Of a stretch of 46,347 nucleotides of DNA, positions 26,611 to 36,700 are shown in pieces. This stretch comes from Opitutus sp. GAS368. GTDB taxonomy: Bacteria > Verrucomicrobiota > Verrucomicrobiia > Opitutales > Opitutaceae. How positions within the stretch are numbered: position 1 is the stretch's first letter; each line of letters begins with the position of its first letter. Below the pieces are notes generated by a model. It searched no databases. It was given only the letters and a program-made list of their open reading frames with translations, and was not told the origin of the DNA. The stretch covers positions 1-46,347 of the forward strand of contig CAMDOF010000045.1 of assembly GCA_945903465.1 (NCBI GenBank), written 5' to 3'. A program made the translations under genes and the position numbers.

Positions 26611-27813
26611 ATGATTTGCATGTCACACCCCGCCCTTTTTTCGGCCCGATCGCACCGCCGTTTCGGCGCGTGGCTTGCAAGCGTGCCCTGGCTCGTCGTG
26701 ACGGTTTTGGCGACTCCGGCCGGAACGGCGCCGGATATCCGGATCACACCCGGGGACGTCCCGAACAAGGGTATCCTCTACGTGAATCGCGAGGCCGACG
26801 GTCGCTCCGGCCACGGCAACCAGGCGCTCACCGAGTGCACTAATGGCGACATCCTTTCGTTCTATCCCAACACGGACAGCGAGGTGATGGCGGGCCACAG
26901 CACCACGGGTTGGACGGAGTATCGGCGATCCAATGACGGCGGACGGACCTGGTCGGCGCCGACCGTCCTCGACTACTCGAAGGCGATGCTCCTGAGCAAG
27001 GAACTCAACTCCGCTGTGGTCGAGGAGGCCGTCACCGCGTCTAATGGAACGGTCATCGCCTTCATCGGCCGCTATATCACGGCCGAGTGGTGGCGCACGA
27101 CGCCGGTGTATCTGACGAGTCGTGACAACGGGAAAACCTGGAGCGCACCCCGTCCGGTGGATCCGGCCGCCGGAATCGCGCACCTCGGGCGCGCGCATGG
27201 GGTCTGTGTTCATCAGGGCACGATCTATGTGTTGTTCGATTCCGGCACGCACAACTCGAAGAAGGACGGCACGGGTCACAAGCTGTATGTCTCCACCGAC
27301 AATGGTGAATCGTTCCAGTTGCGTAGCGCCCTGCCTTTTGGCGAACTGGCGTGGTACGGCACGATGAACGTGATTCAGGGTAAGCGGCTCATCGCGTACG
27401 TTTACAACAACGCCGACGAACGGAATATCGAGTACGCGACCAGCGATGATTTAGGCCGCACGTGGTCGGCGGTGAAGACCACGCTGGTCGCGAAGGCGCT
27501 GCGCAATCCACAGCTCTCCAGCGAAATCAACGGGACCTATTTTCTTCACGGCCGGAGCGGGCATCAGGGTCCCGACGCGTGCAACCTGGTGCTCTACCGC
27601 TCCACGGACGGCGTTCATTGGGACGAGGGCGTTTTCCTGAACAAGGGCCCGAACAACGACTCCGACTCGTATTCCACCAATGAAGTACTCGGGAAATATT
27701 CCCCCGGCGGCCCGCAGCGTCTCCTGATTCAAGCGAGCGTCGCCTACGACGGCAAACGACGCGTCAACCTGCATCACTGGTTTGTCGAATCCACGGCGCG
27801 CGCCCGCCCGTAG
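26611..27813 (+). CDS. Secreted BNR/Asp-box propeller protein (sialidase superfamily)
   Basis: The 400-residue protein has a basic N-terminus and hydrophobic export segment (FGAWLASVPWLVVTVLATPAG). Asp boxes are SNDGGRTW, SRDNGKTW, STDNGESF, SDDLGRTW and the shorter STDGVHW, consistent with a six-bladed sialidase-type propeller. The N-terminal GILYVNREADGR and GHGNQALTECTNGDIL region differs from the BNR genes at 7396, 11958 and 37064, so this is a separate subgroup. I see no clear FRIP motif. It lies 35 bp after RraA-1 and 73 bp before receptor B. It is probably co-expressed with them and acts in the periplasm or at the surface. Confidence 0.87.
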   Translation: MICMSHPALFSARSHRRFGAWLASVPWLVVTVLATPAGTAPDIRITPGDVPNKGILYVNREADGRSGHGNQALTECTNGDILSFYPNTDSEVMAGHSTTGWTEYRRSNDGGRTWSAPTVLDYSKAMLLSKELNSAVVEEAVTASNGTVIAFIGRYITAEWWRTTPVYLTSRDNGKTWSAPRPVDPAAGIAHLGRAHGVCVHQGTIYVLFDSGTHNSKKDGTGHKLYVSTDNGESFQLRSALPFGELAWYGTMNVIQGKRLIAYVYNNADERNIEYATSDDLGRTWSAVKTTLVAKALRNPQLSSEINGTYFLHGRSGHQGPDACNLVLYRSTDGVHWDEGVFLNKGPNNDSDSYSTNEVLGKYSPGGPQRLLIQASVAYDGKRRVNLHHWFVESTARARP

Positions 27814-27886
27814 TCGCACCCGTCACCGCTGCGGCCGTCTGCCTGCATCACAAGTCCAGTAAGAGTTTTTGAAACCCCGGAACCCC

Positions 27887-30800
27887 ATGAAGAGAAATCG
27901 AACCCTTGTCTGTCTGATCGCCCGGATCGCCCTGATGGTCCTCGCCCTCCCAACTTCCCGTGCGGCGGAGTCCGGCGCCGGCGCCGTGGAAGGGCGTGTC
28001 TTCAATGCCGCCACGGGCGCCGCGCTCGCCAACGCGCGCGTTGCTCTCGAGGGCACGGATCGCCAGGTGGTCACCGATGGAACCGGCTCATTTCGTTTCA
28101 ACGGCGTTCCCGCCGGCGAGGTGCGTGTCTCCGTCCACTATGTCGGGCTGGCCTCCCAGTCCGCGGCTGTGCAAGTTCCGCCCGGCGGCACCGTGCAGCG
28201 CGAGTTCGATCTCACACCCGCGGGTGCGACCGCCGGCACCGCGGGCGAGGTCGTGCGGATGGATAAGTTCAAAGTTGTCGAGGAGAGCCAGATGAGCCTG
28301 CAGGCGCTGGCAATGAACGAGCAACGTTCCGCCCCGAACATCAAGAACGTCGTCGCGGCCGACGAGTTCGGGGATCGCGGCCACGAGAATCTCGGCGAGT
28401 TCCTGCATTTCCTCCCCGGCGTGGCGGTCGACGTGCCGGGCGATTCGGGCCCGGCGTCGGTTTCACTGCGGGGTTTCCCCTCGAACAATTCCGGCGTGTT
28501 GCTCGATGGCGCCGAAGTGGCGGGCGCACGCTCCAACACCCGCGCCCTCGACTTGCATGACGTGCCGATGGTGAACGTCTCGCGCGTCGAGGTGACGAAG
28601 GTTCCGACACCCGACATGCCGGCCACCGGCCTCGGCGGCTCGATCAACCTGATTTCGCGCAGCGGATTCGAGAACCGGCGCGCGGTGCTTTCCTACGAAC
28701 TGTACACGCTGCTCAACAGCAACAACGGCTTCACCTTTCGCGGCGGTCACCGTAACCAGTCCGATTCCGTCTCTCCCCGTTTCGTCCATCCCTCGTTTGA
28801 GATCAACTACCTGAAGCCGATCAACAAGTCGCTCGCCATCACCGCCGGGTTCTCGAGCACGTGGCGGATGAAAACCCACAGCGCCGACGCTCGCGACGAG
28901 ATTCCGACCTGGAACCTCGTGAGCGGCGTGCAGCGCGACAGCGTGTGGCAGGCGCCCATCCAGCTTTACAAGTCGGGCTCCGGTCAGGTGGGCGCTGAGT
29001 GGAAAATAACGCCGAACGACACCCTGAGCGCCAACCTCCAGTATCGGGAGTTTTCGATGGAGGTTCACCGTAGCCGCATGCAGGTCACCTACGGCGCGGG
29101 CGTGGTGGGGGACGCAAAATTCAGCCAGGGTGCGGCCACCGGGGTCGGCGTGGCGACGCAGGGCACGGGCTCGGAATACGAGCACAAGACCAACAACCGG
29201 CAGGCCGCGCTCCGGTTCCGGCATAACGGCGGCGTCTGGCGCTTTGACGCGTCCGGTTCCCATTCGCTCGCGAACTACGCGAAGGCCGATGTGGACGACG
29301 GATATTTCTTCACCGTCCCGGCGACGATCCAGAATCTCGTGATTCGCGGCGACGGCATCCCGGAAGGGGGTGGCGTGCCGACGAGGTACAGCGCCTTCTC
29401 CCGTACGGGAGGGGCGGTCGACATCTACGACGGCGCGAACTATTCGATCGACACGGCGACCAGCAACCAAATCGACAACGACACCGCAAAATCCGCCGCG
29501 CGGATGGACCTGGCGCGCGACTTCGCGACCACGGTGCCGGTGACCGTAAAGGTCGGCGCGTCGATCGATCGCATGACGCGCGATGCCCGGACTTTTTCCA
29601 AGACGTGGAGTTTCCGGCCGAACGGCGCGAGCGACGTGACGGCGCGGCTGGCGCGTAACTTGGATGTGTTCGACGAAGCTTTCCTGGCCGTCGCCCCCAA
29701 AGTCTATGGCGTGCAGCTGCGCGACGTGAGCATGAGGAAAATCTATAACCTTTTTCTGGAGCATCCCAACTGGTTCGTGCTCGACGAACCGGGCGCATAC
29801 CAGAGCTTCGTGACCAGCTCGCGCGAATTCCAAGAAACCGTCACGGCCGGCTACGTTCGCGCCGATGCGCGCATGTTCAAAAACCGGCTTTGGGTGGTGA
29901 GCGGTGTTCGCTTCGAACAGACGGACGTGTCGGGCCGCGGTCCGCTCGATGACATCAACGCGCAGTATCAGCGCAATGCCAACGGCACGTTCGTGCGCAA
30001 CGCCGCGGGTCAGCGCGTGCTCATCACCAGTGACGCGCTTGCGCTCCGGAAACTTCGTTACACGGAGCGCGGCGCCCACGCCGAGAGCGACTATCACGGG
30101 TTCTATCCCAGCCTGAACGCCACCTACAACCTCTCCGACCATTTTGTGCTGCGCGGCGCGTACGCGCGCACGCTCGGGCGGCCCGACACCAGTTTCATCA
30201 CGCCGGGCACCACGGTTTCCGATCCGGACGTCGCCAATCCCACCATCACCGTCAACAACCCGGCGCTCGTGCCCTGGACGGCGGACAACTACGATCTCTC
30301 GATCGAGTCGTATAATTTTAAGGGCGGTTTTGGGTCGGTCGGGGTGTTCCAGAAAAACATCAGGGACTTCTTCGGTTCCGTGCGCACGCGCGTCACGCCG
30401 GAGCTGCTCGCGCTCTACGGGCTGCAGAACGACGGCAGCCTGTCGAACTACGAAATCGCGACGCAGGACAACGTGGGTGACGCGAAAATCACTGGCGTGG
30501 AGTTCAACTACCGGCAGTCGCTGACGTTTCTCCCTGCGTGGGCGAACGGGTTTCAGATCTTCGTGAACGCGACCAAACTGCGGCTCTCGGGCAGCACGAC
30601 CGCGGATTTCACCGGATTCAATCCGAGCAAGCTGGCGGGCGGCGTGAATTTCATCCGCGCGCGGTACTTCATCAAACTGAACTACAGCTATCAGGGCGAG
30701 ACCCGGCGTGCGGCCGTCGGGGCCAACGCCGCCAACGGCATTCCGGCCGGCACTTACAATTACCAGGGCAAACGGGCGCGCCTGGGTATCAGCGCGCAAT

Positions 30801-30964
30801 ATAGTGTCTCCAAACGGCTCTCCGTTTACGCTTCAATCATGGACCTCGGCGGCTTTGAGCTCCTCAATCGTCAATACGCCGCCTCCACCCCGGAGTATGC
30901 GCGCGGCAACCGGATTCAGGAACTTGGTTACTACACCACCCTTGGGATCAAAGGTTCATTCTAA
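27887..30964 (+). CDS. TonB-dependent receptor B with carboxypeptidase-regulatory-like domain
   Basis: The protein has 1025 residues from the ATG at 27887, which gives a normal signal peptide (RTLVCLIARIALMVLALPTSRAA); a TTG six codons upstream is less likely. Its Ig-like domain (VEGRVFNAATGAALANARV, TGSFRFNGVPAGEVRVSV) is followed by a plug with MNEQRSAPNIKNVVAADEFG, NLGEFLHFLPGV, VSLRGFPSNN, VSRVEVTKVPTPDMPATG and LGGSINLISRSGFE. The barrel ends in LGIKGSF. Receptor A is a clear full-length paralogue. The stop codon shares its last A with the ATG of RraA-2, so the two genes are tightly coupled. It is probably the second import route of the same operon, for a related ligand. Confidence 0.95.
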   Translation: MKRNRTLVCLIARIALMVLALPTSRAAESGAGAVEGRVFNAATGAALANARVALEGTDRQVVTDGTGSFRFNGVPAGEVRVSVHYVGLASQSAAVQVPPGGTVQREFDLTPAGATAGTAGEVVRMDKFKVVEESQMSLQALAMNEQRSAPNIKNVVAADEFGDRGHENLGEFLHFLPGVAVDVPGDSGPASVSLRGFPSNNSGVLLDGAEVAGARSNTRALDLHDVPMVNVSRVEVTKVPTPDMPATGLGGSINLISRSGFENRRAVLSYELYTLLNSNNGFTFRGGHRNQSDSVSPRFVHPSFEINYLKPINKSLAITAGFSSTWRMKTHSADARDEIPTWNLVSGVQRDSVWQAPIQLYKSGSGQVGAEWKITPNDTLSANLQYREFSMEVHRSRMQVTYGAGVVGDAKFSQGAATGVGVATQGTGSEYEHKTNNRQAALRFRHNGGVWRFDASGSHSLANYAKADVDDGYFFTVPATIQNLVIRGDGIPEGGGVPTRYSAFSRTGGAVDIYDGANYSIDTATSNQIDNDTAKSAARMDLARDFATTVPVTVKVGASIDRMTRDARTFSKTWSFRPNGASDVTARLARNLDVFDEAFLAVAPKVYGVQLRDVSMRKIYNLFLEHPNWFVLDEPGAYQSFVTSSREFQETVTAGYVRADARMFKNRLWVVSGVRFEQTDVSGRGPLDDINAQYQRNANGTFVRNAAGQRVLITSDALALRKLRYTERGAHAESDYHGFYPSLNATYNLSDHFVLRGAYARTLGRPDTSFITPGTTVSDPDVANPTITVNNPALVPWTADNYDLSIESYNFKGGFGSVGVFQKNIRDFFGSVRTRVTPELLALYGLQNDGSLSNYEIATQDNVGDAKITGVEFNYRQSLTFLPAWANGFQIFVNATKLRLSGSTTADFTGFNPSKLAGGVNFIRARYFIKLNYSYQGETRRAAVGANAANGIPAGTYNYQGKRARLGISAQYSVSKRLSVYASIMDLGGFELLNRQYAASTPEYARGNRIQELGYYTTLGIKGSF

Positions 30965-31620
30965 TGACAACCAACCTAGCGCCAGCGTCGCTTTCGGAGC
31001 TTGAGGCCGTGGCCGATGCCGCACTTTTGCACGAGGCGATGGGGAAGCGCGGCGCCCTGACTCACAATATCAAGCCGGTCTATCCGGGAGCCAAGGTGTT
31101 CGGCCGCGCGTTTACCGTGCGCTGTGAGCCCGGCGATAACCTCATGCTGCACCTGGCGATCAGCCAGGCGCGGCCGGACGATGTGCTCGTCGCCACCACG
31201 GGCGGCTTTCTCGAGGCCGGAGGCTGGGGCGAGATCGCCTCGCTCGCCGCGCAACTCCGGGGCATCCGTGGTCTGGTGCTGGATGGTTCGGTGCGCGACG
31301 TGGACGCGATCGCGCGGCTGAATTTTCCCGTGTTCGCCGGGGGCGTGTCGATCAAGGGCACGACCAAACGGAAACGGGGTGAACTCAACCGGCCGATTAC
31401 GGTCGGTGGCGTCACCGTGAACCCGGGCGACTATGTCGTGGGCGACACGGACGGCGTGGTGGTGGTGCCCGCAGGTGAACTGGATCAGGTGGTCGCGCGG
31501 GCGCAGGCGATTAAAAAAACGGAGGAGACGATCATGCAGCGATTGCGACAGGGCGAACTGACGCTGGATTTGCTCGGCCTTACTCCCGTGTTGAAAGAAC
31601 TGGGACTCGACCAGGAATGA
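30964..31620 (+). CDS. RraA-like aldolase/decarboxylase-family protein 2
   Basis: The 218-residue protein has the same length as RraA-1 at 25919 and is very similar to it: TTNL start, KPVYPGAK, GDNLMLHLAI, GGWGEIASLAAQLRG, LDGSVRDVDAI, FPVFAGGVS and VNPGDYVVGDTDGVVV. The R-D catalytic pair is kept. Its ATG overlaps the receptor B stop by one base and the MFS gene follows six bases after its stop, so it belongs to the same transcript. Two such enzymes in one operon could act on different 4-hydroxy-2-oxo acids, form a heteromer, or be recent duplicates on the way to divergence. Confidence 0.91.
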   Translation: MTTNLAPASLSELEAVADAALLHEAMGKRGALTHNIKPVYPGAKVFGRAFTVRCEPGDNLMLHLAISQARPDDVLVATTGGFLEAGGWGEIASLAAQLRGIRGLVLDGSVRDVDAIARLNFPVFAGGVSIKGTTKRKRGELNRPITVGGVTVNPGDYVVGDTDGVVVVPAGELDQVVARAQAIKKTEETIMQRLRQGELTLDLLGLTPVLKELGLDQE

Positions 31621-31626
31621 CTAACC

Positions 31627-32886
31627 ATGAAATATCGCCACCGGCTCCTCGGCTTCCTCGGAGTCTTTGCCGTCATCACGTTTGTTGATCGCGTCTGCAT
31701 TTCGGTCGCGGCGAAGGAAATTCAGGCTGATCTCGGACTGAATCCGGCGCAATGGGGCTGGGTGCTGGGCGCGTTCGTGCTCGCCTACGCGATTTTTGAG
31801 ATTCCGACCGGAGCCATGGCCGATCGCCTGGGGCCGCGCCGGGTGATGACGCGGATCGTGATCTGGTGGTCCGCATTCACGGCGTTGAGCGGCATGGTCA
31901 CCGGTTTCTGGTCGTTGGTGACGGCGCGCTTTCTTTTCGGGGCGGGCGAGGCGGGCGCGTATCCGAACTGCTCGGCGGCAATCGCGCGCTGGTTCCCCAA
32001 GGTCGAACGGGCGCGGGCGCAGGGATTTGTCTGGATGGCGAGCAAGCTCGGCGCCGGCCTCTCGCCGTTGCTCGTGATCCCGATTCAGCAGGCCTACGGG
32101 TGGCGCATGGCCTTTTTTGTGTTCGGTCTGGCCGGGATTGCTTGGGCCGTGGTGTGGTATTGGTGGTTTCGTGACACGCCGGCGGAGAAGGACGGAGTCA
32201 CCGAGGCGGAACGGGCTGAGATTGGGGCGGCGCCGTCGGCGGGGAGCCATCAGCCCCTCCGGTGGCGGGTGGCCCTGTCACGCCCGAACCTGTGGTGGCT
32301 GATGCTGATGTACCACACGCATTGCTGGTCGGCTTTCTTCTTTCTCACCTGGCTGCACATCTTTCTCGAGAACGGTCGCGGCTACACCAAGGCCGACCTT
32401 TTACAACTCTCCTGGATTCCTTTTGTCTGCGGGGCGGCGGCGAATCTCGCGGGTGGCATCGTCAGCGATCTGCTGGTCAAACGGATCGGGCTGAAATGGG
32501 GCCGCCGCACCGTCGGCTTGGTCGGGCACGGGGTGTCGGCGGGGTTCCTGGCGGCGGCGCTGTTGACCCAGGACAAAGGGTGGACGGTCGCGTTTCTCGC
32601 GCTGGCGTATGCCGGTTCCGATTTCATGCTCCCGGTGGCCTGGGCGGTCTGTCTCGACATCGGCGGAAAACACGCGGGCGCGGTGACCGGGGCGATGAAC
32701 ACGGCCGGGCAGTTTGGTTCGTTTCTCACCACGGTCATTTTCGGCCATATTGTGGGTGCCTATGGCAGCTACGACCTACCGCTGATTCCCATCGTGGTGA
32801 TGTCGGTGATCAGTACCGTCGTCTGGTTAAAGATCGATCCGACCGTGCCGCTCTTCCCAGAACCGGCGCCGCCGGTCCGGACGTAG
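31627..32886 (+). CDS. MFS transporter, anion:cation symporter (ACS)-like
   Basis: The 419-residue inner-membrane protein has about twelve hydrophobic segments in two halves and a central cytoplasmic loop at about 195-215. Motifs are ITFVDRVCISVAA in TM1, the loop 2-3 signature GAMADRLGPRRVM at about 61-73 and ARFLFGAGEAGAYPN in TM4, all typical of the ACS family (ExuT, GudP, DgoT), which carries hexuronates, glucarate, galactonate and similar acids with protons. It closes the operon controlled by the FCD regulator. Together with two RraA-like enzymes this argues for an acidic monosaccharide or aldonate substrate. Confidence 0.91.
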   Translation: MKYRHRLLGFLGVFAVITFVDRVCISVAAKEIQADLGLNPAQWGWVLGAFVLAYAIFEIPTGAMADRLGPRRVMTRIVIWWSAFTALSGMVTGFWSLVTARFLFGAGEAGAYPNCSAAIARWFPKVERARAQGFVWMASKLGAGLSPLLVIPIQQAYGWRMAFFVFGLAGIAWAVVWYWWFRDTPAEKDGVTEAERAEIGAAPSAGSHQPLRWRVALSRPNLWWLMLMYHTHCWSAFFFLTWLHIFLENGRGYTKADLLQLSWIPFVCGAAANLAGGIVSDLLVKRIGLKWGRRTVGLVGHGVSAGFLAAALLTQDKGWTVAFLALAYAGSDFMLPVAWAVCLDIGGKHAGAVTGAMNTAGQFGSFLTTVIFGHIVGAYGSYDLPLIPIVVMSVISTVVWLKIDPTVPLFPEPAPPVRT

Positions 32887-33065
32887 GCGCGAGGCCCATT
32901 CCCCGATTCAGGTGCCGAGCGACCAGGCGCCGACGGGGATGCTGCGCAGCTTGCTGACCGTTTCGAGTATGGCGCGCTGGCAGCGCTGCGGCGCCGCGCC
33001 AGCGAGGATGTCCGAACCGAACGGGTCAAAACGCGACTTTCGACAAACGGCTGAATCTGTTGAAT
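32887..33065. other. Gene-free stretch after the MFS gene
   Basis: I see no complete gene. On the minus strand 32908-33009 reads like a protein tail (AILETVSKLRSIPVGAWSLGT, then stop), but I cannot place it in a family. No clear terminator hairpin was found. Confidence 0.4.
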
Positions 33066-33302
33066 GTCGCGTTATGACCCGTTGACCCAAACCTGGAGGC
33101 CGCGCGTCCACTTTGGCAAGGCGGCGAAGGGCTTCAGCGACTGGCGCCAGCTCCACTCAAGGCCGTCGGTCGTGACCGAGTTCTTCGAATTGGTCGTCGT
33201 GATCACGTCGTAGTCGTGGTAGTCGTCGGAGAGGCCCATTTCGGCGAGGAGTTCGAGCGTGGCGTCGGTGCGCGTGGAGACGAAGGAGCCGCAACCATCG
33301 GG
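33066..33302 (-). pseudogene. TonB-dependent receptor fragment (barrel piece)
   Basis: The minus strand reads GSFVSTRTDATLELLAEMGL, DDYHDYDVITTTN, TTDGLEWSWRQSLKPFAALP and KWTRGLQVWVNGS, then a TAA. This matches the late-barrel segment of the local receptors (TPELLALYGL, the N-x-G turn, GVEFNYRQSLTFLP and WARGxQVFxN). A receptor would need about 170 more residues after this point and some 700 before it, so only about 78 residues survive. It lies between the MFS gene and receptor C and points the same way as receptor C, so it probably derives from a lost tandem receptor copy. Confidence 0.85.
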
Positions 33303-33384
33303 ACCAACGAAGAACGAGTGACCGCCGGCCTGCGCCCCGATGCAACGGTTGACCGTTGACGGCTCAGCGAAGTGGTCGCGGCCA

Positions 33385-33470
33385 GCGGGGAGGCGCTTTC
33401 CAAGCGCCTAGATTGGTCGGCCGGCATTGCGGCGGTTGGAAACCGCCGTTCCGTTAAACCCGCGGGCCAC
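33385..33470. repeat. Short hairpins of GGCGCTTTCCAAGCGCC type
   Basis: GGCGCTTTCCAAGCGCC (about 33391-33407) and GGCGGTTGGAAACCGCC (about 33432-33448) are two adjacent perfect or near-perfect small palindromes in non-coding DNA. They look like REP-type elements. They could end transcription in either direction but lack a T-tract. Confidence 0.5.
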
Positions 33471-33553
33471 CGTAATCGGGAAATGGCTGGCGACCCGGCC
33501 CGACGCGGTAAGTGTTGCGCGTCGCACGCGCCTGCGCATGGTTCTGCGCACCC

Positions 33554-33673
33554 ATGAATGCCCCTGTCAGCATGCGCGACATCGCCCGGCACGCCACGGT
33601 GTCGGTCGCTACTGTCTCGAAGTGTCTTATCGTTACGCTCGTCGCGGGTGCGAACCAGACGGGGTCATCGTGA
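33554..33673 (+). pseudogene. Duplicated 5' fragment of the lacI-family gene
   Basis: The first 75 bp (33554-33628) match the start of the LacI gene at 38654 with one difference, encoding MNAPVSMRDIARHATVSVAT and then VSKCL. Similarity stops abruptly after codon 25. The frame continues with 14 unrelated codons to a TGA, giving a 39-residue peptide that holds only the first helices of a helix-turn-helix domain. The break is followed by ATCGTTACG, which resembles half of the operator element. It is a recombination remnant, unlikely to bind DNA alone. Confidence 0.85.
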
Positions 33674-33725
33674 AACGCGAGGGCGTGGCTTCAAATAAGT
33701 CCGCAGTCGGTTCATCGAAAGAGAA

Positions 33726-36700
33726 TTAGTACCGGCCTTTCAGGCCTGTGACGATATAGTATCCGTTCGTCTGGTTCCGGGTGTAGCGCGCGTAGTCCGG
33801 AGTTGAGGGCGCGTACTGCATCGTGATCCACGACCGGCGGCCCAGATCCGTCGCTCCCAGGAAGACGGTGCAATGTTTTTTGAGGCTGTATTCCGCCTCG
33901 ACGCCGTAGCGCTTGTACTTGTTCTGGTACGCGAAGGTATTGGGCAGCTCCGTGGCACTCGCGTTGACCGCACTGGTGGCGAAGCCGTCCTGATAGACAT
34001 AGGTGAATTTCACAAGGTACCGCGGACGGATGAAATTCAATCCTGTGCTGAAGCTCATCGGCACGAAACCAGAGAAGTCGGCGAGTCGCCCGCCTTCGAG
34101 CCGGAGCTTGGTGATATTCGCGTTCAACTGCAGGCTTTTGAGCAGTCCCGGCAGGAAGAAAAGCTGCTGGCGATAGCTGAACTCTACGCCGCGCACCCGG
34201 GCGTTGCCCGCGTTCTCCATCGTGCGGAACTGGTAGCCGTTGTAGGTGCCGTCAGTGGGCAACCCCTGCTGGTTGAGCAATTCTTCGGTGACCGGTGTCT
34301 GCACCGAGCCGAAGAAATCCCGCACGTCCTTCTGGAAAAAGCCCACCGCACCGGAGCCGCCCTTCACGTCGTAGACCTCGAACGTCAGATCGTAGTTGTC
34401 CGCGGTCCAGGGACGCAGCCCGGGGTTGTTGACCGTGATCGTCGGGTTCGTCGCCTCCGGATCGCTGATCGTGGTCCCGGGGATCAGCAGGTTCACGCCG
34501 GGACGTCCGATCGTCTGCGCGTACGCCGTCCGCGCGACAAAATGATCCGAAACGCGGTAGCTCGCGTTGATGCTTGGATAATAACCGTGGTAGTTGCTGT
34601 GGGTCGACGCCCCGCGCTCTTTGTAGCGCAGCCGGCGCAGCGTGAGCGCGTCGTTCGTGAGGAGAACGCGGGCGCCGGCGGCGGTGCGCACGAAGCTGCC
34701 GTCCGGATTCCGCTGATACTGGGCGTTGATGTCATCCAGCGGACCCTTCCCCTTGATGTCGGTTTCCTCCAGTCGCACGCCGCCCACCACGGTCAACCGG
34801 TCCTGCAGGAGCCGCAGGTCACCCCGTAGATAGGCGGCCGAGATCGTCTCCGTAAACTCGAACGAGCCGGTGACCTGGTTCTGGTGGGCGCCCGGTTCGT
34901 CGAGGACAAACCAGGACGGGTTCCTCAGGTACAGATCGTACATTTTCGTGTGACTGATGTCCCGCAGGGCATGGCCGTAGACCTTCGGCGCAACCCGCAG
35001 GTAGTCCTCGTCGAAGACGTCGAAGTTGCCGGCGCGCAGGGCTGGGGCGTTCGAAGCCCCGTTGGGCCGGAACGTGTAGGTGAACGAGCGATTGCGCTGC
35101 GCGCGTTCCTGCTGGTCCGAGGCCACGCCGAACTTCAGGGCGAACGGGACGATGGCGTTGAACTCGCGGCTGCCGTTGGCCCGCACAAACGAATTTTCGG
35201 AAAACGTGCGCCGGCTGCGGGCCACCGCCGAGTTGATCGTATAGTCTTCGCCCTTGAAGATGTCGACCGGCGCGCCCGTCCGGTCCCGGACGGTGTACTG
35301 CCGCGCGATGCCGGTCCGGAAGATGTCGTCGCCGCGGATGACCAGGTTCGTGAGCTGCGCATTGATCGTGGTGAAATAGCCGTTGTCGGCGTCGTGCTCC
35401 TGGTACCGGGCGGCGGAAAGCCCGCCATCCAGATCAAAGCGCCAGAGGTCGCCGCGGTGCGCGTATTTCAGGTTGAGCTGCTGCTGCTTTGAATCGCGTT
35501 GGTAGATGCCGGAGCCTCCACCCATCGCCGTCGATCCGACGCCGGTCGCGGCCCCCTGGGTGAACGTTTCGCCGCCGGTCGCGCCCGCGCCGTACGTCAC
35601 GGCCAGGCGGCTGCGCGAGACGTCGTAAAGGTAGTTCTTCATCTCGCCGCTGATCGAGACGAGGTCCCGGGACGTTGGCTTCCAGGCAAAACCCAGCTGC
35701 CCGCCGTACGTCTGCGTCCAAGCCATGAGCGACTGCCATGCGCCGGCCGTCTGGATGTTGCGGCCGCGATCCCACGTCGGCTGGACGTCAAGTTCCTTGA
35801 TCCCATTGTACGAAGGATTGAGCCGCCACGTGTTGTACAGACTCGCCGTGACCGCGAACCGCTCGCTGAGGGGCCCCTGGTAACTCACATTGGCCGAGGG
35901 CAGGGTGTAGCGTGGCGACGCATCGGGGTTCGGCCCGCGATTCCACCGCATCGAGGCTCCGTTCGTGTTGTGGAACAGGGTCGAGACGCGGTAGTTCAAG
36001 ACGCGTTTTTTCACCTCGAAGCCGTTGCTTGGAATCAGATTGATCGATCCGCCGAGTCCGGACGCACGCTGGTCCGGTGTCGGCACCTTGGTGACCTCGA
36101 CGCGTGACACGTTGGAGAACGGCACGTCCGTCGTGGTGGCCTGGCGGTTGGTGCCGCGCGCCGTCGCGACGGAGCCGCCGTCGATGGTGACATTGGAGAA
36201 ACTCGGGGAGAATCCGCGCAAGGATGCGCCGTTGGGGCCGACGTCACCGTCGATCGAGACGGACACGCCCGACAGGAATTGCAGGAACTCCCCCAGGTTC
36301 TCGTCCCCGCGATTGCCAAACTCATCCATCGCGACGACGTTCTTGATGTTCACCGCGGCCCGCTGCTCATTCATCGCCAGCGCCTGTGCGCTCATCTCGC
36401 GTTCGGCGGTCACCTGAAACGTCGCCAGCTCCACCACCTGATCGCCGCTCTTTTCGCCGGCGACCGCCGCGCGCGCCAGGTCGACCGTCAGGCGAGTCAC
36501 GGCTCCCGCCGAAGCCGAAGCGATTTCGGTCTTCGTCGCCATGCCCGCGTACGACACGCTCACCCGGACTTCACCCGGCGGAACGTTCGTGACCCGGAAT
36601 TCCCCGCTTGCATCCGAATACGCCGTGAGTCCGCCCGGCGTAATGGTGATGCGGGCGTTCCCGAGCGCCACGCCGCTGGTCGCGTTGAACACGCGACCCT

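Noticed and set aside
8743..27813. Naming the locus a sialic acid (nan) utilisation cluster
   Set aside because: No NanA-, NanE- or NanK-type gene is present and the BNR proteins lack the FRIP motif, so sialic acid specificity is not supported.
28463..30799. Very long open frame (778 codons) on the minus strand opposite receptor B
   Set aside because: It is a mirror of a strongly supported receptor gene in GC-rich DNA; the translation is rich in Arg, Ala, Val and Gly with no family motif.
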